Shown here piece after piece: positions 19,900 to 31,811 of a stretch of DNA of 43,900 nucleotides (positions are counted from its first letter, which is position 1; each line of letters opens with the position of its first letter). The position numbers were made by a program, and so were the translations under genes. Origin of the DNA: Purshia tridentata (taxonomy: Eukaryota; Streptophyta; Magnoliopsida; Rosales; Rosaceae); the NCBI GenBank assembly GCA_003254885.1, contig QANT01000796.1, positions 1 to 43,900 of the forward strand, in the 5' to 3' direction. The notes beneath the pieces were generated by a model. That model had not been told where the DNA came from. It did not search any database and saw nothing but the letters and a program-made list of their open reading frames with translations.

Positions 19900-22600
19900 G
19901 TATATGATTGATGAGAGTTGGAGGGGGGGACCTTAAAAGACAGCTAATGAAGATGACGTTTCAAGTGTTCTCGAATTGCATGGCCGTCATGGGAATCATA
20001 AATCTTCTACGCTGTTGTGAGGTGCGAGAATACGAAGGCTCAAGGCAGCAGAGTCTAGAGACAGAGCCTAGGGGTTTGGATCACAGCTGTACAATCCCTG
20101 TTGGTTTGCTATTATTTGTCTTCTAATATAAGTCTTTCACTCTTAAAAATATCTTTGTTTTTTCAAAACTAAAAATGATTCATTACTTAACATGTAATGT
20201 TCTTTTGTTAAATTGTGAATTTATGAATAAATTTCACTTAAAAGAGTATGAAAACATAATATATCAAACTTTAGCATAAAATATTTCTCAACTTGATTAG
20301 TAATATTACTAGATTCACTAAATTATTTTTTATTACCCAAGTGTGTAAGGAAGAATTTTGTCCTCAACCAATCCCAATTCATAAAATGTTTATTAAATTT
20401 TGATTACCATGCGGCAGATGACATAACATTTTAAGCTCATATATATACATAAAAGAAATTATTGTCACACTATTTAAGATGTAAAATTTTGAGATATTTG
20501 TTTTGAAATTTTAGCATTATTAATTAATTGGTGGCAGGATATTTTATTGGTTGCATGAAAAAGGCTGTTGGGTGTTTCACATACAGAATAGCTTGCTGTA
20601 AGTGTACATGAGGTAGGGAGGTGTTTAAAATAGGTTGTTTGTAGCTAAAGAGGGACATAATATTTGATATTTTTAAAATATTGTTGGCTGGCTTTGTTTA
20701 ACGTGTAGTGTATGGTGGAAGTGTAAAGGCATGACCTCAGTCAATGAGCCAAGGCCCAACTGCCCAACAAGGTGGCTTCTGTCAAATTGTCAATGTCAAT
20801 TTCGGCAAACCGCAGCAGCCTTTAATCTTTATATGCGATGCAATGCAATGCAAGTCAGATGTTGCTTTCGTGCAAGGCTGGTGCTTACAGGCCAATCAAC
20901 AACAATTCCTTTCTGTTTTTTGTAGAATATTCGTATAATCTCAAATACCAAAACATGTATCTTCTCTTGAATAGTAAAACAAGAAAAACCTAATACGAAC
21001 AAAGTATAACATGTCAAACTATTTCTTTTTTATAGGCATCTTTATTTTAAAATATATATACGAGAAACAGGCTGCAAGTATTTAAAAAAAATTTCTACAA
21101 TTCGATGCTTCCACACTAATAATAAGTCTGGAAATTATCTTCCAAACATCCGGACTTATGTATATATTTATTAAGTACTGTTACACCGACACTACTTTTT
21201 TAGTTGATTGGGTTATGCCAACATCTTGATATAAAAACATATTTAGCGGTGCCTAATCTAGTGACTATTTCGAGGCCATTATCATTGATTTTAGTTGTTT
21301 TGTATCATAATTTCTCCCACTTTTAACAATTTTTTCGTTTTGCAATGTTTGGTCCTTTTATGTATGATTAAAAACGATATGTATTTGTGAGTGGGAAGGA
21401 ATGAATTCCTCCATTTGTTAATTTTTCACACCTCCATTAATTACTAGTGTTGTTTGGTGAGGTGTGATTCATACTTCATCTTTATCCCTACATGATAGAT
21501 GTCTAGAGTGTAGACCAGGTTGGCTCAAACGATAAGATGGAATTGGAAGCCAATCAAAACAAAATGCAATAATACTATAATTAACATGATTGAGCTTATA
21601 TTGAGATACCATCAACATCAAGCATAATATATAGGAGCCAATAATCCTTGTAACAAATTCTAGATTCATGAAAAGTAGATAAAATACATGTCAATTCATC
21701 CTAATCAATAAACACAAGCATCTGTCCTCATCAAAAGTTGCTTTCTTGCCAAGGCAGGTAGTTGTGACTTGTGAGTTGCCAAATAAATACATAATTGGGC
21801 CAACTAAGTCTTTTTAACTATGCATTTCGAACCAAATGATTGAATTCACCGTATACTTCAGATGAATTAAAACAGAAAATTCATAGTATAGAATTGAATT
21901 CAGTTACATTGTTGACAGATTCATTGAACTATTTCAATTCTATGGGTACTCATCATGTACTTACTCACCTCCATCCCACTTGGCAATTATTGTAGGATTA
22001 ACTTTCTTTTTCTTTTTTCTTTTTTAAACTGTGACGGATTCCTTCACGGGTTTTTTCAACAAACCAGAGGTTGGTATTAATACCAAGATTTGGTTTGTGC
22101 TCCTACAAATGTATAAACACACAAAATTCCAGTATACTAGAAGCATGGAATTAAATTTTAAAAATTTCCTCCTCAAAATTTATATTTTTGTGAGATTTCA
22201 AAATATTATTGAATTGAAATTGTCAAAATTTTGTTAAAAATTTTATTCTAAATTTCCAACAAAATTAAAATTCTTTACAAATTTTCATACTTTTGAACCT
22301 TCGAAATTTTTCGAAATTTTTCCCAAATTCAAAACTTAATTCCTTGACTAGAAAGACCCTTCACTAACATACTAATAAAAAATAAAATATGTTCCGAAAG
22401 CCCACATATAACTCTCTACTCATCTTTTTCAGCGTACTTTTAACCCTTCAAGCTAAAATGACCCATTTCAATTCGACCATCTTCTTCCTACCTCAACCTG
22501 AGATTTCGTTATGTTATGAAAATTTAAAGGGAAAATAAAAAAATTTAATCTCTGGACTACCTTGACACTACAGACCAGGGCAGGTGTACGTATGAGACAG
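19900..22600. other. Gene-poor AT-rich intergenic DNA
   Basis: No coding pattern was found. Around 21515-21540 there is TTGGCTCAAACGATAAGA, a faint A-box-like string, but no B box or tail follows. 22240-22330 is very A/T-rich with repeated AAAATT words. Confidence 0.4.
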
Positions 22601-22917
22601 AATTTTCCATTTTCAAAAGAGCAGAAATTTGATCATGTCAAAAATTCCATCATCTACCAGCCAATATAGCTGATCAAAGACACTGACCTGCCCATGTTCA
22701 AGATTTTTTGTATCTTTATCCATACAGTAAGTCCATCAGTTAGTGACTCAATGGAGTAGCTTGGAATAATCCATTTCCAAACAGCAGAAATTACACAAGC
22801 TTATTAAAAAATCCATAATCTACCTCCAAGCTCATAAAAAAATGCTGATCTGCCTATGTTCAAGATTTTGTGTCTTTTATCCATATAGTTCATCAATCAG
22901 TGAATAGGGGAGCTTCA
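22601..22917. repeat. Diverged tandem duplication, period about 162 bp
   Basis: Copy 1 covers about 22601-22762 and copy 2 about 22766-22917. Matching landmarks include GCAGAAATT (22621 and 22784), CCATCATCTACC/CCATAATCTACC, ATGTTCAAGATTTT (22694 and 22856) and TTTATCCATA. Identity looks to be roughly 75-80% with small indels, so it is older than the duplication at 12771. No ORF spans it. Confidence 0.75.
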
Positions 22918-24175
22918 GTTAAAATGGTAAAAAGTCATGAACAGACTTTCATCTCCAGGCTTCTGAGGGCAAAGCGCAAATATTACAATCAGACATTCTA
23001 CTTGTTTCAAATTTCCATCTAAAGGATAACCCCTCTAATAGAGGAGGAAACACATCTGACTACAAATATAAATGCTTAAAAGTATGGTCAGATGCAGATT
23101 TAGATGGTCTATTTAGGTTTTCACATTAGGTGAAAAGGTTGCACCAAGAACACATATTGTGTTGTTAGTATTTATCAAGCAAAGAGTAGCCAGAAAACTG
23201 TTTTGAAGTGAAGGTAACAGTTCCTCCATCTTCTTTTACTTTCATAATTTTCTTTCTAATACATTCTGATAGAGACTTCTTTCTTTTTTCTTTTTTTTTC
23301 AAAAGATGCAACACTCTCCAGCTAAACTAATCCTTTACTCTAAAGTAATAGCCTAGACTCCAATTTATATTATTGTTCATGCTCGAATGGCGACTTCAGT
23401 GCCTCCCAGTGACTACAAGTTCTTCAAGCCTCAACATGTCTGAACTCCAATCAAACTAGTAAAATATCATTAAGTATTGGGGAAAAACATTTCAAATCTT
23501 AAGACTCATCCATAAAGAGCTAGAAAAAGAAACAGTGCATTGAAAACGTTTATTGTCAGCAATGGACCAAAGGCTCTACAGTAACAATGATACACCACTA
23601 CTCAAGTTCAGAAATCATTTATCTAACAATAAGAATTTAGGAGGTTTCATTCAATAAAAATAGAAAAAGAAAAAGAAAAAGGTATTCCAGCTGGATGAAA
23701 GTCCAATTATCAAGTTCCAAGTTCCCCTCAATTGCCAAACCAAGTAACTCAACAAACACAAACCAAACCTAAAAACAATAAAAGTTTCACACATTACAAC
23801 AATTTAAACGCCCTAGATATCACACATTGTGTATCTGCATTCCTATAATTTAGGAAACACATTGTGCAAACACAGTTAGAAAGCTAAAATTAGAAAGAAC
23901 AGAGCTCTTTTTATTTACTCATAATACAAGTTGAGTGTTTTCCCTACATATATGATGTAACAAGAAGAGTGAAAAAAATTTCACTATTTGGTCCACATAA
24001 TCAGTAGTATAATTTGCAACAAACTCAACCGTACTCCCTCTATTAAGAACAACAATCAGTATACAAACTCATAGATAAAAATAACAAAAAAATAAAAAAT
24101 AACCCATACAGAAAAAAAACTAAATTGAGGAGAGATCTGTACATGTGAAGCTGAAGCTTAGCAAATGGGATGCTG
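22918..24175. other. Intergenic DNA and 3' UTR of the TMEM230-like gene
   Basis: AT-rich with A-runs and T-runs. The last 200-300 bases before 24176 are the likely 3' UTR of the minus-strand gene. Nothing else was recognised. Confidence 0.4.
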
Positions 24176-24586
24176 CTACACAGGCGGTATGTTGGAGAAA
24201 GAGAAGCCCTGGTACCCTTTATAAGCATAGTAAGCAATCCGCGTGTAATAGAACCCTGGAATGAACAAGATCCCGCCAAGTATTGCGAAGAACAAGCCTG
24301 AAATCGAAAACCCAGAAGTCAGAAAAAAGAAAAATTGGGAATAAAATTAGGGAAGAATTAAAGGTGTGAGCTTTGGGGTTAGCGTTAATAGGGTACCGTG
24401 AGCTTTGTCGCCACCAACATGGTTATAGGCCATGAGGATGCCGATGACGAGGCCGAGAGTGCCGGTGACGAGGAGGGCGACGGCGAGAGCGATCTCTTTG
24501 ATGGGAGGCTTGTTGTTGACAGTGTAGGAGGTCTCCATCATTATGTCTTCGTCTGTAATCGAAAATGCGTGATCCACATACGCCAT
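24176..24586 (-). CDS. TMEM230-like (DUF872) small membrane protein
   Basis: Two exons (24586-24397 and 24297-24176), canonical junctions, 312 nt, 103 residues. It begins [20 protein letters not shown] and ends [15 protein letters not shown]. Two hydrophobic segments are visible, about residues 31-53 ([20 protein letters not shown]) and 64-79 ([17 protein letters not shown]), with a short Gly-rich loop between ([10 protein letters not shown]). The pattern matches the widely conserved plant version of TMEM230, a two-pass protein of the endomembrane/vesicle system in animals; its role in plants is not established. A short TTTAGGGTT telo-box-like word lies in the 5' flank at about 24658. Confidence 0.88.
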
Positions 24587-24719
24587 TGCTATTTTGGCTG
24601 ATTAGCTTTGCTCTGGATACTGGGTGAGGATTGAAGGTTTCAGATTTTGTATTTGGGATTTAGGGTTACAGATTGAGATTTTAGCTGAGCTTTTGGTTTT
24701 TCTTTTTGTGTAAGTTGGG

Positions 24720-25109
24720 TTTGGTTTTATCATTTATGATGATTATTGTATTAAAAGCTTCGTCGACTTTGAAGTTTGGGCAATCTTTTGTCAAAGGGGA
24801 AAGAGAAGGACTTTGTCTGAGGCAGGAAGAGGATCGTAATCCACACGGCCCTTTGTCTCATGTTGCCACGTGTACCAAATATTATATCACGTGTTACGTT
24901 TTCTTTATTTCGGCAAGACTAAGGAAGCACATGATGTCTCATGCATACTTAAACATTCATTAATTAATCTCCTGTACATATACTAGAAGGATTTAGATTA
25001 TATGATTTTCTTGTTTTTTTTTATTTGGATTCGGAGTACAATGATTTTATGACCTAGAGATTTATACTATAGTAAAAAAGCAAATATATTAACATTTAAA
25101 AGTTAAAAA
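24720..25109. other. Intergenic DNA between the TMEM230-like promoter and a LINE fragment
   Basis: Mixed composition up to about 24960, then AT-rich. An 85-codon ORF at 24706-24963 has no recognisable pattern. No other feature was seen. Confidence 0.35.
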
Positions 25110-26149
25110 ATGATAAATTATATATTAACATTCAAGACTTTCCTCTGGTCCCTTTTTCATGGTAAATTAATGACTAACGTCCAAAGGGTTAAGCGAAGGT
25201 TTGCTATTTGTGCTGACTGCCCCAGATGTCATGGTGTTTCGGAGACGATTGAGCATTTGTTTAGATACTGCAGCCATGCTTTGACCGCATGGAGTGCTTT
25301 GGAGAATCTTGTTGGTGTTTCAATGGGTAGTTCTAATGTTTTTGAGGATGGGTTGAGGCTTATTATGCAATCCGAAATTCCTACTAGAGTTGGTTTGCCT
25401 TGGAATCTCTTATTTATTTCTGCTCTTTGGTTCTTATGGAAGTGGAGATGCTGTTTTGTTTTTGACTCTCAATTTGTGTTTCCTCTTAGACCTCAGTATA
25501 TAATTTTTCAGTATGGCTGGGATTGGTCTTGTGCTAATAAGTCAGTGAATGCTAAGCCTGCTAGGCATATTGTTCATATTTGTTGGCATTGTCCTCCTGG
25601 GGGTTTTTTGAAGCTGAACACTGATGGGGTGTAGGCATGTCTCCTCTGGAATTATTGGTGCTGGAGGGCTGCTCAGAGATCATAATGGTAACTGGTTGAG
25701 AGGCTTTTCTGTCAATCTTGGTATTGGTTCTGTGCTAGAAGCTGAGTTGTGGGGTTTATTTTGGAGGCTCTCGCTTGCTAAGGAGTTTGGTTGCTCTAAG
25801 CTGCTTGTGGAAAGTGATTCTAATGTGGCTGTTTTGTTGATCTCTAAGGATGCGAATCACTCTCATCCTTTTTTTAGCCTTCTTAATAGTTGCAGAGTTC
25901 TTATTTCTGAGTTTGCTAGTTGCTCAATCTCCCATATTTACAGGGAGCAAAATGCTGCTGCATATTGCCTTGCTAGCTTGTGCTTTGTGAGAGAGTTGGG
26001 GATTCATTGGTTTGCTGATCCTCCTGTTGAAGTGTTACCTTTTTTGCTGGCTGATGCTTCTGGTTCCTCTTCTGCTAGAGCTGTAGTAGGCTAGGTTCTT
26101 TTGGGCTTTTAGCCCTCCATTGTACCAAAAAAAAAAATTAAAAAAAAAA
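25110..26149 (+). mobile_element. 5'-truncated LINE (non-LTR retrotransposon) end with zf-RVT and RNase H domains, inactive
   Basis: The frame from 25110 reads KTFLWSLFHGKLMTN, then a zinc-binding motif CPRCHGVSETIEHLF..C typical of the segment after plant LINE reverse transcriptases, and LKLNTDG, the start of RNase H. A stop at 25632 and a one-base frame change follow; RNase H then continues from about 25635 (GIIGAGGLLRDHNGNW, EAELWGL, VESDSNVAV). The last catalytic Asp is lost (usual ADxLA is AYCLA here). The element ends with the small hairpin GGGCTTTTAGCCC (26103-26115) and an A-rich tail at 26126-26149. The RT and ORF1 parts are absent, as expected from 5' truncation. AAAAAATGAT occurs at both ends, a weak candidate target-site duplication. 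Confidence 0.85.
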
Positions 26150-26800
26150 TGATTGTATGTCATCAATATATAGCAACTACTTTTATAACAATAATAGTTT
26201 GAATCAATCAATATTTTCTACTTTCCTCTTCCAACTTGGCGTCTACTTTTGGCCCAAGCTACTCCTCCGAAATGACTTGGTTTCTTTCACTATCTTCGTT
26301 GGTTTAGAGCCTGGAGATTTGCCAAGTTTACTGGATGTCCTTGATAGTGATTAGAATGGCGACCTGGTTGATTGCATTTTCATCAGTAACATTTGACTGG
26401 TAATAGTGAAGGATAAGGATTGGCATGGCTGCATACCTTGCATTTTTGGTTGGTTACTCGTTTCCTTTTGCCACTACTCTCTAAAGTGCTTTGATCTTGA
26501 GTGGGATGAAGACCCTTTCCTGAGACTTGTCTTGTATTCGGACAGTCAAGTTTTGCTTCAACTCATGTTGCCAACTGAACTGCACCATTGAGGTGCCTTA
26601 AGAGGTAGTAAAATCATGTACATTCACGTACTTAGTCCTCCTACAACCCTTGAAATTTGTCATGTTGCCATTAATTTACATATTTCGACATAAGTTGATG
26701 AACATGTTCAAGAGGTGAACAGATTTATATTTCTGCTCCATTGATTTTCTGCCTTGTTGAACAATTGAGGGCTTCTTCATCACTGGGGACAAACCTTCTG
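26150..26800. other. Intergenic DNA and 3' flank of the PPR gene
   Basis: A 65-codon ORF at 26157-26354 and a 61-codon ORF at 26406-26591 are present, but neither shows a domain pattern. The region is probably 3' UTR and downstream sequence of the minus-strand PPR gene. Confidence 0.35.
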
Positions 26801-29212
26801 CTACAGCTCAATCCAACTATATCCTGTGTTTTTCGGTACCCCTCTTTCTATCATTTCCCTCCTTATTTTCGTAGCTTCTTCCCAACTACCCCCTTCAGAG
26901 TAAACCTTGGACAATAGTACATAAGGTACATCATTTTCTGGAACCAACTCAACTAACTTCTTAGCAGTCCATTCTCCCAACTCTATGTTCCTGTGTATCC
27001 TACAACCGCTCAGCAAGGACCTCAAAATAGCAGGCCATGGAGTATAAGGCATCACTTCAATCATTTGTCTAGCATCTTCAAGGTATCCAGTTCTTGAAAG
27101 CATGTCAACCATGCAACCATAAACATCCCGCGATATTGGTTCCATCTCATACTCTGAGGTCATTGATTCAAACAAAAAACGACCTTGATCAACCTGTCCC
27201 ATATGACTACAAGCTGATATAACTGACACAAATGTCGCTTGGCTGGGCTTTAGATTAGCCAACTTCATTTTCTCAAAGATACTCATAGCTTCCTCCACCA
27301 GACCATGATGAGCACAAGCCATGATCATAGCATTATATATGACTACATCACCATATGTAAATGACTGGCTAAAGGTCATCCTTGCACTTTCAATATCCCC
27401 ACATTTAGCATATGCATCTATAACTGCACTAACGACAAATACTTGTGTGTGAAATCCCATTTTGATGACAATGGAATGAACAGATTTAGTTAAGTGATAT
27501 CCTGCAATATCAGCACAACTATTTAGAATGCTGCCCAAAATAAATCCATCAGGCTTCCCACCAACTTCATTAAGAGAGTTGAAAAACTTGATAGCTTCAA
27601 AAAGATGTCCCTGATGCACCAAAGCAGATGTCATAGTTCCCCAAGATTCCAAATCTAATCTCTCAAACCCATTAAAAAACTCAAAGGATTCATCTAGCAG
27701 TCCAAATTTAACATAGCACTTAATTAATGAGCTGCAAACATATCCATGGAAAGAGAACCCAGACTTAATAACAATACCATGAATTTGTCTAATCATTTGT
27801 TGTTGTTCATCTTTATAACAAGTTTCCAATATACTGGAGAATGTAAATTCATTCGTTTCAACTCCCAAGTCCCATAGATTACAAAAAGCCTTCATGGCTT
27901 CCGTATAACAGTAGTTTGAATTATGCGCAGAAATCAACTCATTCCAAGAAGTTATGTTTTTGTAAATTAAGCTGTCAAAAAACAAGCGTGCCATCTCCAT
28001 AGCCCCACATGTAGAAAACATATTAATTAATGAGTTTCTGACATTAGCTTCGTTCCAGAATCCAAATTGCAATGCAAGACAGTAAAACTGAAGCCCAAGG
28101 TTAAGATCAAGTAGCTTCCCACATTGTCTAAACAACACTGAGAAAGTGACATTGTTCGGCTTCATGTTTGCTAGCATGAACTCATGGAATAAGTTTGCAA
28201 TTTCTCTTGCATTAGAATCTTGAGAGAAGATCCCAAATGCAGTGTTCCACGATATAACATCTTTTGTTTGTATCCTATTGAAAACCTTCAAAGCCAAATC
28301 CTTCCTGCCATTTGTAGAGTACACATCGACAAGAGCATTCATTACTGAAGTACTGAATTCCACCTCACTTTGGATGATCAATCCATGAAGTTGCTTCCCA
28401 AAATCCAAACTTCCCATAACAGAGCACCCCTTGAGAGCATTAACAAAGGTGAACTGGTCCATTCTTATACCTTTACATACCATCAAAGATACAACCTTCA
28501 AGGCTTCAAAGCCATAGCCACATTGAGCATACCCTCCAATCATAGCATTCCAACCAGCAGTATCAAGATTAGTCATGAACTCAAACACCCCCTTGGCCGA
28601 TTCGACATCCTCCAACTTAGCATACATGTTCAAAATAGAACTACCCACATAGCGGTTCTGTTCAATCCCAATTTTCAAAGCAAAACAATGGACACTCATG
28701 CCAAATTTATATGCTTTGAAACAATCACATGCTGCACACCCCTTGAGAACACTACCAAAAGTGAATTCATTCGGCCTCAAACCACTTTTCACCAATTCCA
28801 AATAAACATCCAAACCCAATTCAAATTGACCATCTTGGACGGCAGCCGAGATCAGCAAAGTCCAAGAGACAAGGTTTCTCTCAGGCATTTCATCAAAGAC
28901 CCTGAACCCATTGCCCATAAGCCCACATTTTGAGTACATTTTGATCAAATTATTCAATACAAAAACGTCATTAGTAAGTCCCAACTTGATAATACGGGCA
29001 TGGATTTGGGTTCCACGAAAACATGACTTTGGATTCTCAGAGAGGGAAAGAGCAGCAGCAATGGCAGTTGGGTCTTTACCCATCAAGGATTTGGAGATGT
29101 AGAGCTGGAGATGGTCATTGGAGATTGCATGGAACTGTCTGGGTTTGGTTATAGAAAGAACAAACGCCTTAAGCCTTGAAGTAAGAACAAGTCTTACACC
29201 TAAGCTTCTCAT
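26801..29212 (-). CDS. Pentatricopeptide repeat protein, PLS class, E subgroup
   Basis: An intronless gene encoding 803 residues, typical of plant PPR genes. The N-terminus is arginine-rich with few acidic residues (MRSLGVRLVLTSRLKAF), like a mitochondrial or plastid presequence. From about residue 70 to 730 there are repeated motifs of 31-36 residues, for example NNLIKMYSKCGLMGNGFRVF, VSWTLLISAAVQDGQ and IYNAMIMACAHHGLVEEAM. The protein ends with an E-type motif (PWPAILRSLLSGCRIHRNIE to KNTGYSWIEL) and has no DYW deaminase domain. Proteins of this type bind organellar transcripts site-specifically, often for C-to-U editing with a DYW protein supplied in trans. The RNA target cannot be assigned from sequence alone. 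Confidence 0.92.
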   Translation of the reverse strand: MRSLGVRLVLTSRLKAFVLSITKPRQFHAISNDHLQLYISKSLMGKDPTAIAAALSLSENPKSCFRGTQIHARIIKLGLTNDVFVLNNLIKMYSKCGLMGNGFRVFDEMPERNLVSWTLLISAAVQDGQFELGLDVYLELVKSGLRPNEFTFGSVLKGCAACDCFKAYKFGMSVHCFALKIGIEQNRYVGSSILNMYAKLEDVESAKGVFEFMTNLDTAGWNAMIGGYAQCGYGFEALKVVSLMVCKGIRMDQFTFVNALKGCSVMGSLDFGKQLHGLIIQSEVEFSTSVMNALVDVYSTNGRKDLALKVFNRIQTKDVISWNTAFGIFSQDSNAREIANLFHEFMLANMKPNNVTFSVLFRQCGKLLDLNLGLQFYCLALQFGFWNEANVRNSLINMFSTCGAMEMARLFFDSLIYKNITSWNELISAHNSNYCYTEAMKAFCNLWDLGVETNEFTFSSILETCYKDEQQQMIRQIHGIVIKSGFSFHGYVCSSLIKCYVKFGLLDESFEFFNGFERLDLESWGTMTSALVHQGHLFEAIKFFNSLNEVGGKPDGFILGSILNSCADIAGYHLTKSVHSIVIKMGFHTQVFVVSAVIDAYAKCGDIESARMTFSQSFTYGDVVIYNAMIMACAHHGLVEEAMSIFEKMKLANLKPSQATFVSVISACSHMGQVDQGRFLFESMTSEYEMEPISRDVYGCMVDMLSRTGYLEDARQMIEVMPYTPWPAILRSLLSGCRIHRNIELGEWTAKKLVELVPENDVPYVLLSKVYSEGGSWEEATKIRREMIERGVPKNTGYSWIEL

Positions 29213-29300
29213 TATTCTTTGAGAGAGTGATCAGTGAATCCCATTGGCCATTGGTCTATTGCATAGCAGGTTGCAGATTTTGAGAAGAGAAATTCTAAGT

Positions 29301-29391
29301 AGAGCCACCCAAATTGCTCAGATTTTGGGTGGTGCTCTTTTAAGAAGCAGCTTCTGGGCATAAGGAAAATCTACAACCCCCAAAATCTGAG
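29301..29391. repeat. Compact nested inverted repeat upstream of the PPR gene
   Basis: CTCAGATTTTGGG (29317-29329) is matched by its perfect complement CCCAAAATCTGAG (29379-29391), with the odd palindrome AGAAGCAGCTTCT (29343-29355) between them. A competing hairpin pairs AGAGCCACCCAAA (29301-29313) with TTTGGGTGGTGCTCT (29324-29338), leaving one bulge. It lies about 90-180 bp upstream of the PPR start codon, in its promoter or 5' UTR. Confidence 0.7.
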
Positions 29392-29399
29392 AAGGAAAA

Positions 29400-31440
29400 T
29401 CTTGAATTTTGCCGATGTGGCACCACTATATCTAGGTGGGTCCTTTTGTTGATGTCGCAAGACATGGGTAACTATGTGTCAATTAAGCAAACTTGAGAGA
29501 CTGCTGAGTTTTACTTGGTTCATTTTTTTGAGTGGAAATGGTTAAGATCGAGATATAGTTATTTACAGCATGGGTTGTGTTTTGCTTGGAGCAGATTCAA
29601 CCTGTCTTCTTTTAGTTTAATTTCTCTTTGCACAAATATCTTAAAACTTAGTCCGAGTATGTGGGAGCAAGCAGATAAGTGCACAAGTATCCCTTTGTGG
29701 ACTTAGTTGGCAGATGAGTTTGCAATTTTCGACTGTGGGGCAACAGATACGACTATTATGTGAATATTTGGTTATTCCACATCAAAGAGGACTCAGAAAA
29801 TAACTTTTCCTTCTTAAATGACAATTAGCAGATGACCTATCTTGATTTTAACTAAACGGTCACCTAGAATTAGACTGAATTAGACTGAACACGACACTTG
29901 TAGGCTATAGCAAGAACTTTCTGAAGCCATTTTTTCAGTTGCTTTCGGATGTCTATATTATCATCCTTTTTTCTTTTCTAAAAGTCACATACTGGGTTAA
30001 CATCTTCAGCAGCAATTCTCCTGCCTCCAGTTTTAACTTTTCCAAAGTGCAGATTTTGGTGCTTCCGTTTATATGTCACCCAATTGGAACTTTTTCGTAA
30101 ATGAGATTGTAGCCTGTTGAAGAAGTGATGCTCTTGCCCTTTAAGACCTTCAAAAATTTTACTTATTGACTTTTGTGGGTGGCATTATAAACCATGAAAA
30201 CATAACTTCTAAAATCATTTGATGAGAGTCTTGTTTTCACATACCAACATGATTTTTTTTTTTCTTGTAAAAAGAAAATGCACTTAAACCTTGAATTTTA
30301 GAGCACAACCTGCTCTTTATATGATTTGCATTTAGCACATACCAACTTGTACTTTAATGCTGGATCATATATTAGTTGGACATAACATGAATAATTACTA
30401 TTCATCTAACACTCACATAGTTGGCCTGACGATGTGTAACAGAAGACAAACTGTTTGAGAAGAAAAGTTATAAACTGAAGGGCTAATTAATTGGAATTCA
30501 GTACACTTTAATCAATAATCATTATCAGATTTCTCAGTGAAAAAGAAACAAATCAATCATAATTACTAGATTCCCAAAAATGGGGCATTTCCAATCACAA
30601 ATTTTTTATCATATCCACAGCTAACCAAACATTAGGAAAAGGTAGCATTAGTACCTGTTGCGAGTTAATTAGACCAACTTTAGGAAATCAAACATTTTTG
30701 AGCTACAACAGTTCAGTTATCCATTGAATATCTCAAATTCAAAGGTATAAACTTTCCTCCCAAAATGGATAAATCACAGCATTTTTCTTTTTCAGTTAAA
30801 CTCAACAGCTGAATTCTGGTGAAATGTGGAAGAAGCAAATTGTGAGTATCAAGTAGCTCTTCCCTGCTACTGTGCTACACCACAGTATTAGTGTTTCTAG
30901 ATCAGAAATATCACTTAATCCAATGTAAGATGGAGAATCAATCCCAAAAATGTAAGGGAACAAAAAACACATCACTTGTTCATGCATTAAAACCAGTACT
31001 TCAACATGAACTTTGAAATCAATATTATAGCAACAAACAAAAATCATGTACTCCTATGTAGTAGGCTAGTAGCAGACATGGAATCCCCAACATTGAATGA
31101 ATTGGACATGCCACACACACCAAGCATCACAAAACTGATTCAATTTTCAGATGGGAGTGGAATCGGCCATTAGATTTTGATCAAACAGTCAGAATGCCTA
31201 AAAATGCAGCAAAAGGCAAGTCTGTAAAGGCAAAGAGATCGAATTCCTGTTCAAGTCTAGAAGAACAGCAAAATAGTTGCTATGAATTTATCATCACCAA
31301 GAAGAAATGTTATGCATGAAATGCACAATTACTCATAAGACCAATCAGAAATGTCATAGTTGGATATCAAACACAGATTAGAATCACTGGTTTTTCACTC
31401 AAAAATAGAACGAAAGTTGAGATAAATATTTTTTATAAAA
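29400..31440. other. Intergenic DNA between the PPR and TCP genes
   Basis: About 2 kb of AT-rich sequence with T-runs (for example near 30252). No ORF with a recognisable pattern, tRNA, or transposon domain was found. Confidence 0.4.
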
Positions 31441-31489
31441 TTAAAATTCTGGAAAGCCCTTTCCATTACAACAGCAAAACCTCCATCTA

Positions 31490-31575
31490 AAACCCTAATT
31501 CTTCATTCTCTCTCATCTCCTCCAACCAAATCCTAAAACAATTTGGAACCCTAAAAACCCTAATTTGAATCCATT
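31490..31575 (+). promoter_or_regulatory. Cluster of telo-box words downstream of the TCP gene
   Basis: AAACCCTAATT at about 31490-31500, AACCCTAAA at about 31549 and AAACCCTAATTT at about 31556, all on the plus strand within CT-rich sequence. This looks like the 5' UTR or promoter of a plus-strand transcript, yet the next gene is on the opposite strand. It may be a TCP 3'-UTR or antisense promoter element, or chance. Confidence 0.3.
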
Positions 31576-31811
31576 GATACATGCTTAAAATTCACAAATT
31601 TTGCACAAACCCTTATTCTTCCAGCCAAAGCTTAGTTAAATTCTAACCTTAAAATCCACTAAAATCAAGAAGAAAAAAATTAAGAAACTCCCTCACCTCC
31701 TCGTCCCCTTAAACACACAAAAAAGCAATAGACATACACATATTTATATATACCAGCAAAACACACCACCAGCAGATCACGAACCCGCCACCACAAGGAC
31801 GATATCGGGTT

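Noticed and set aside
21510..21560. tRNA/SINE A-box-like string TTGGCTCAAACGATAAGA
   Set aside because: No B box at the expected distance, no cloverleaf and no tail.
26157..26591. Two short plus-strand ORFs, one ending in LEPGDLPSLLDVLDSD
   Set aside because: The ending looks somewhat protein-like, but the rest does not, and no matching exon was found nearby.
28370..28933. Plus-strand ORF of 187 codons
   Set aside because: It lies fully antisense inside the PPR coding region, which has a clear repeat pattern on the minus strand.
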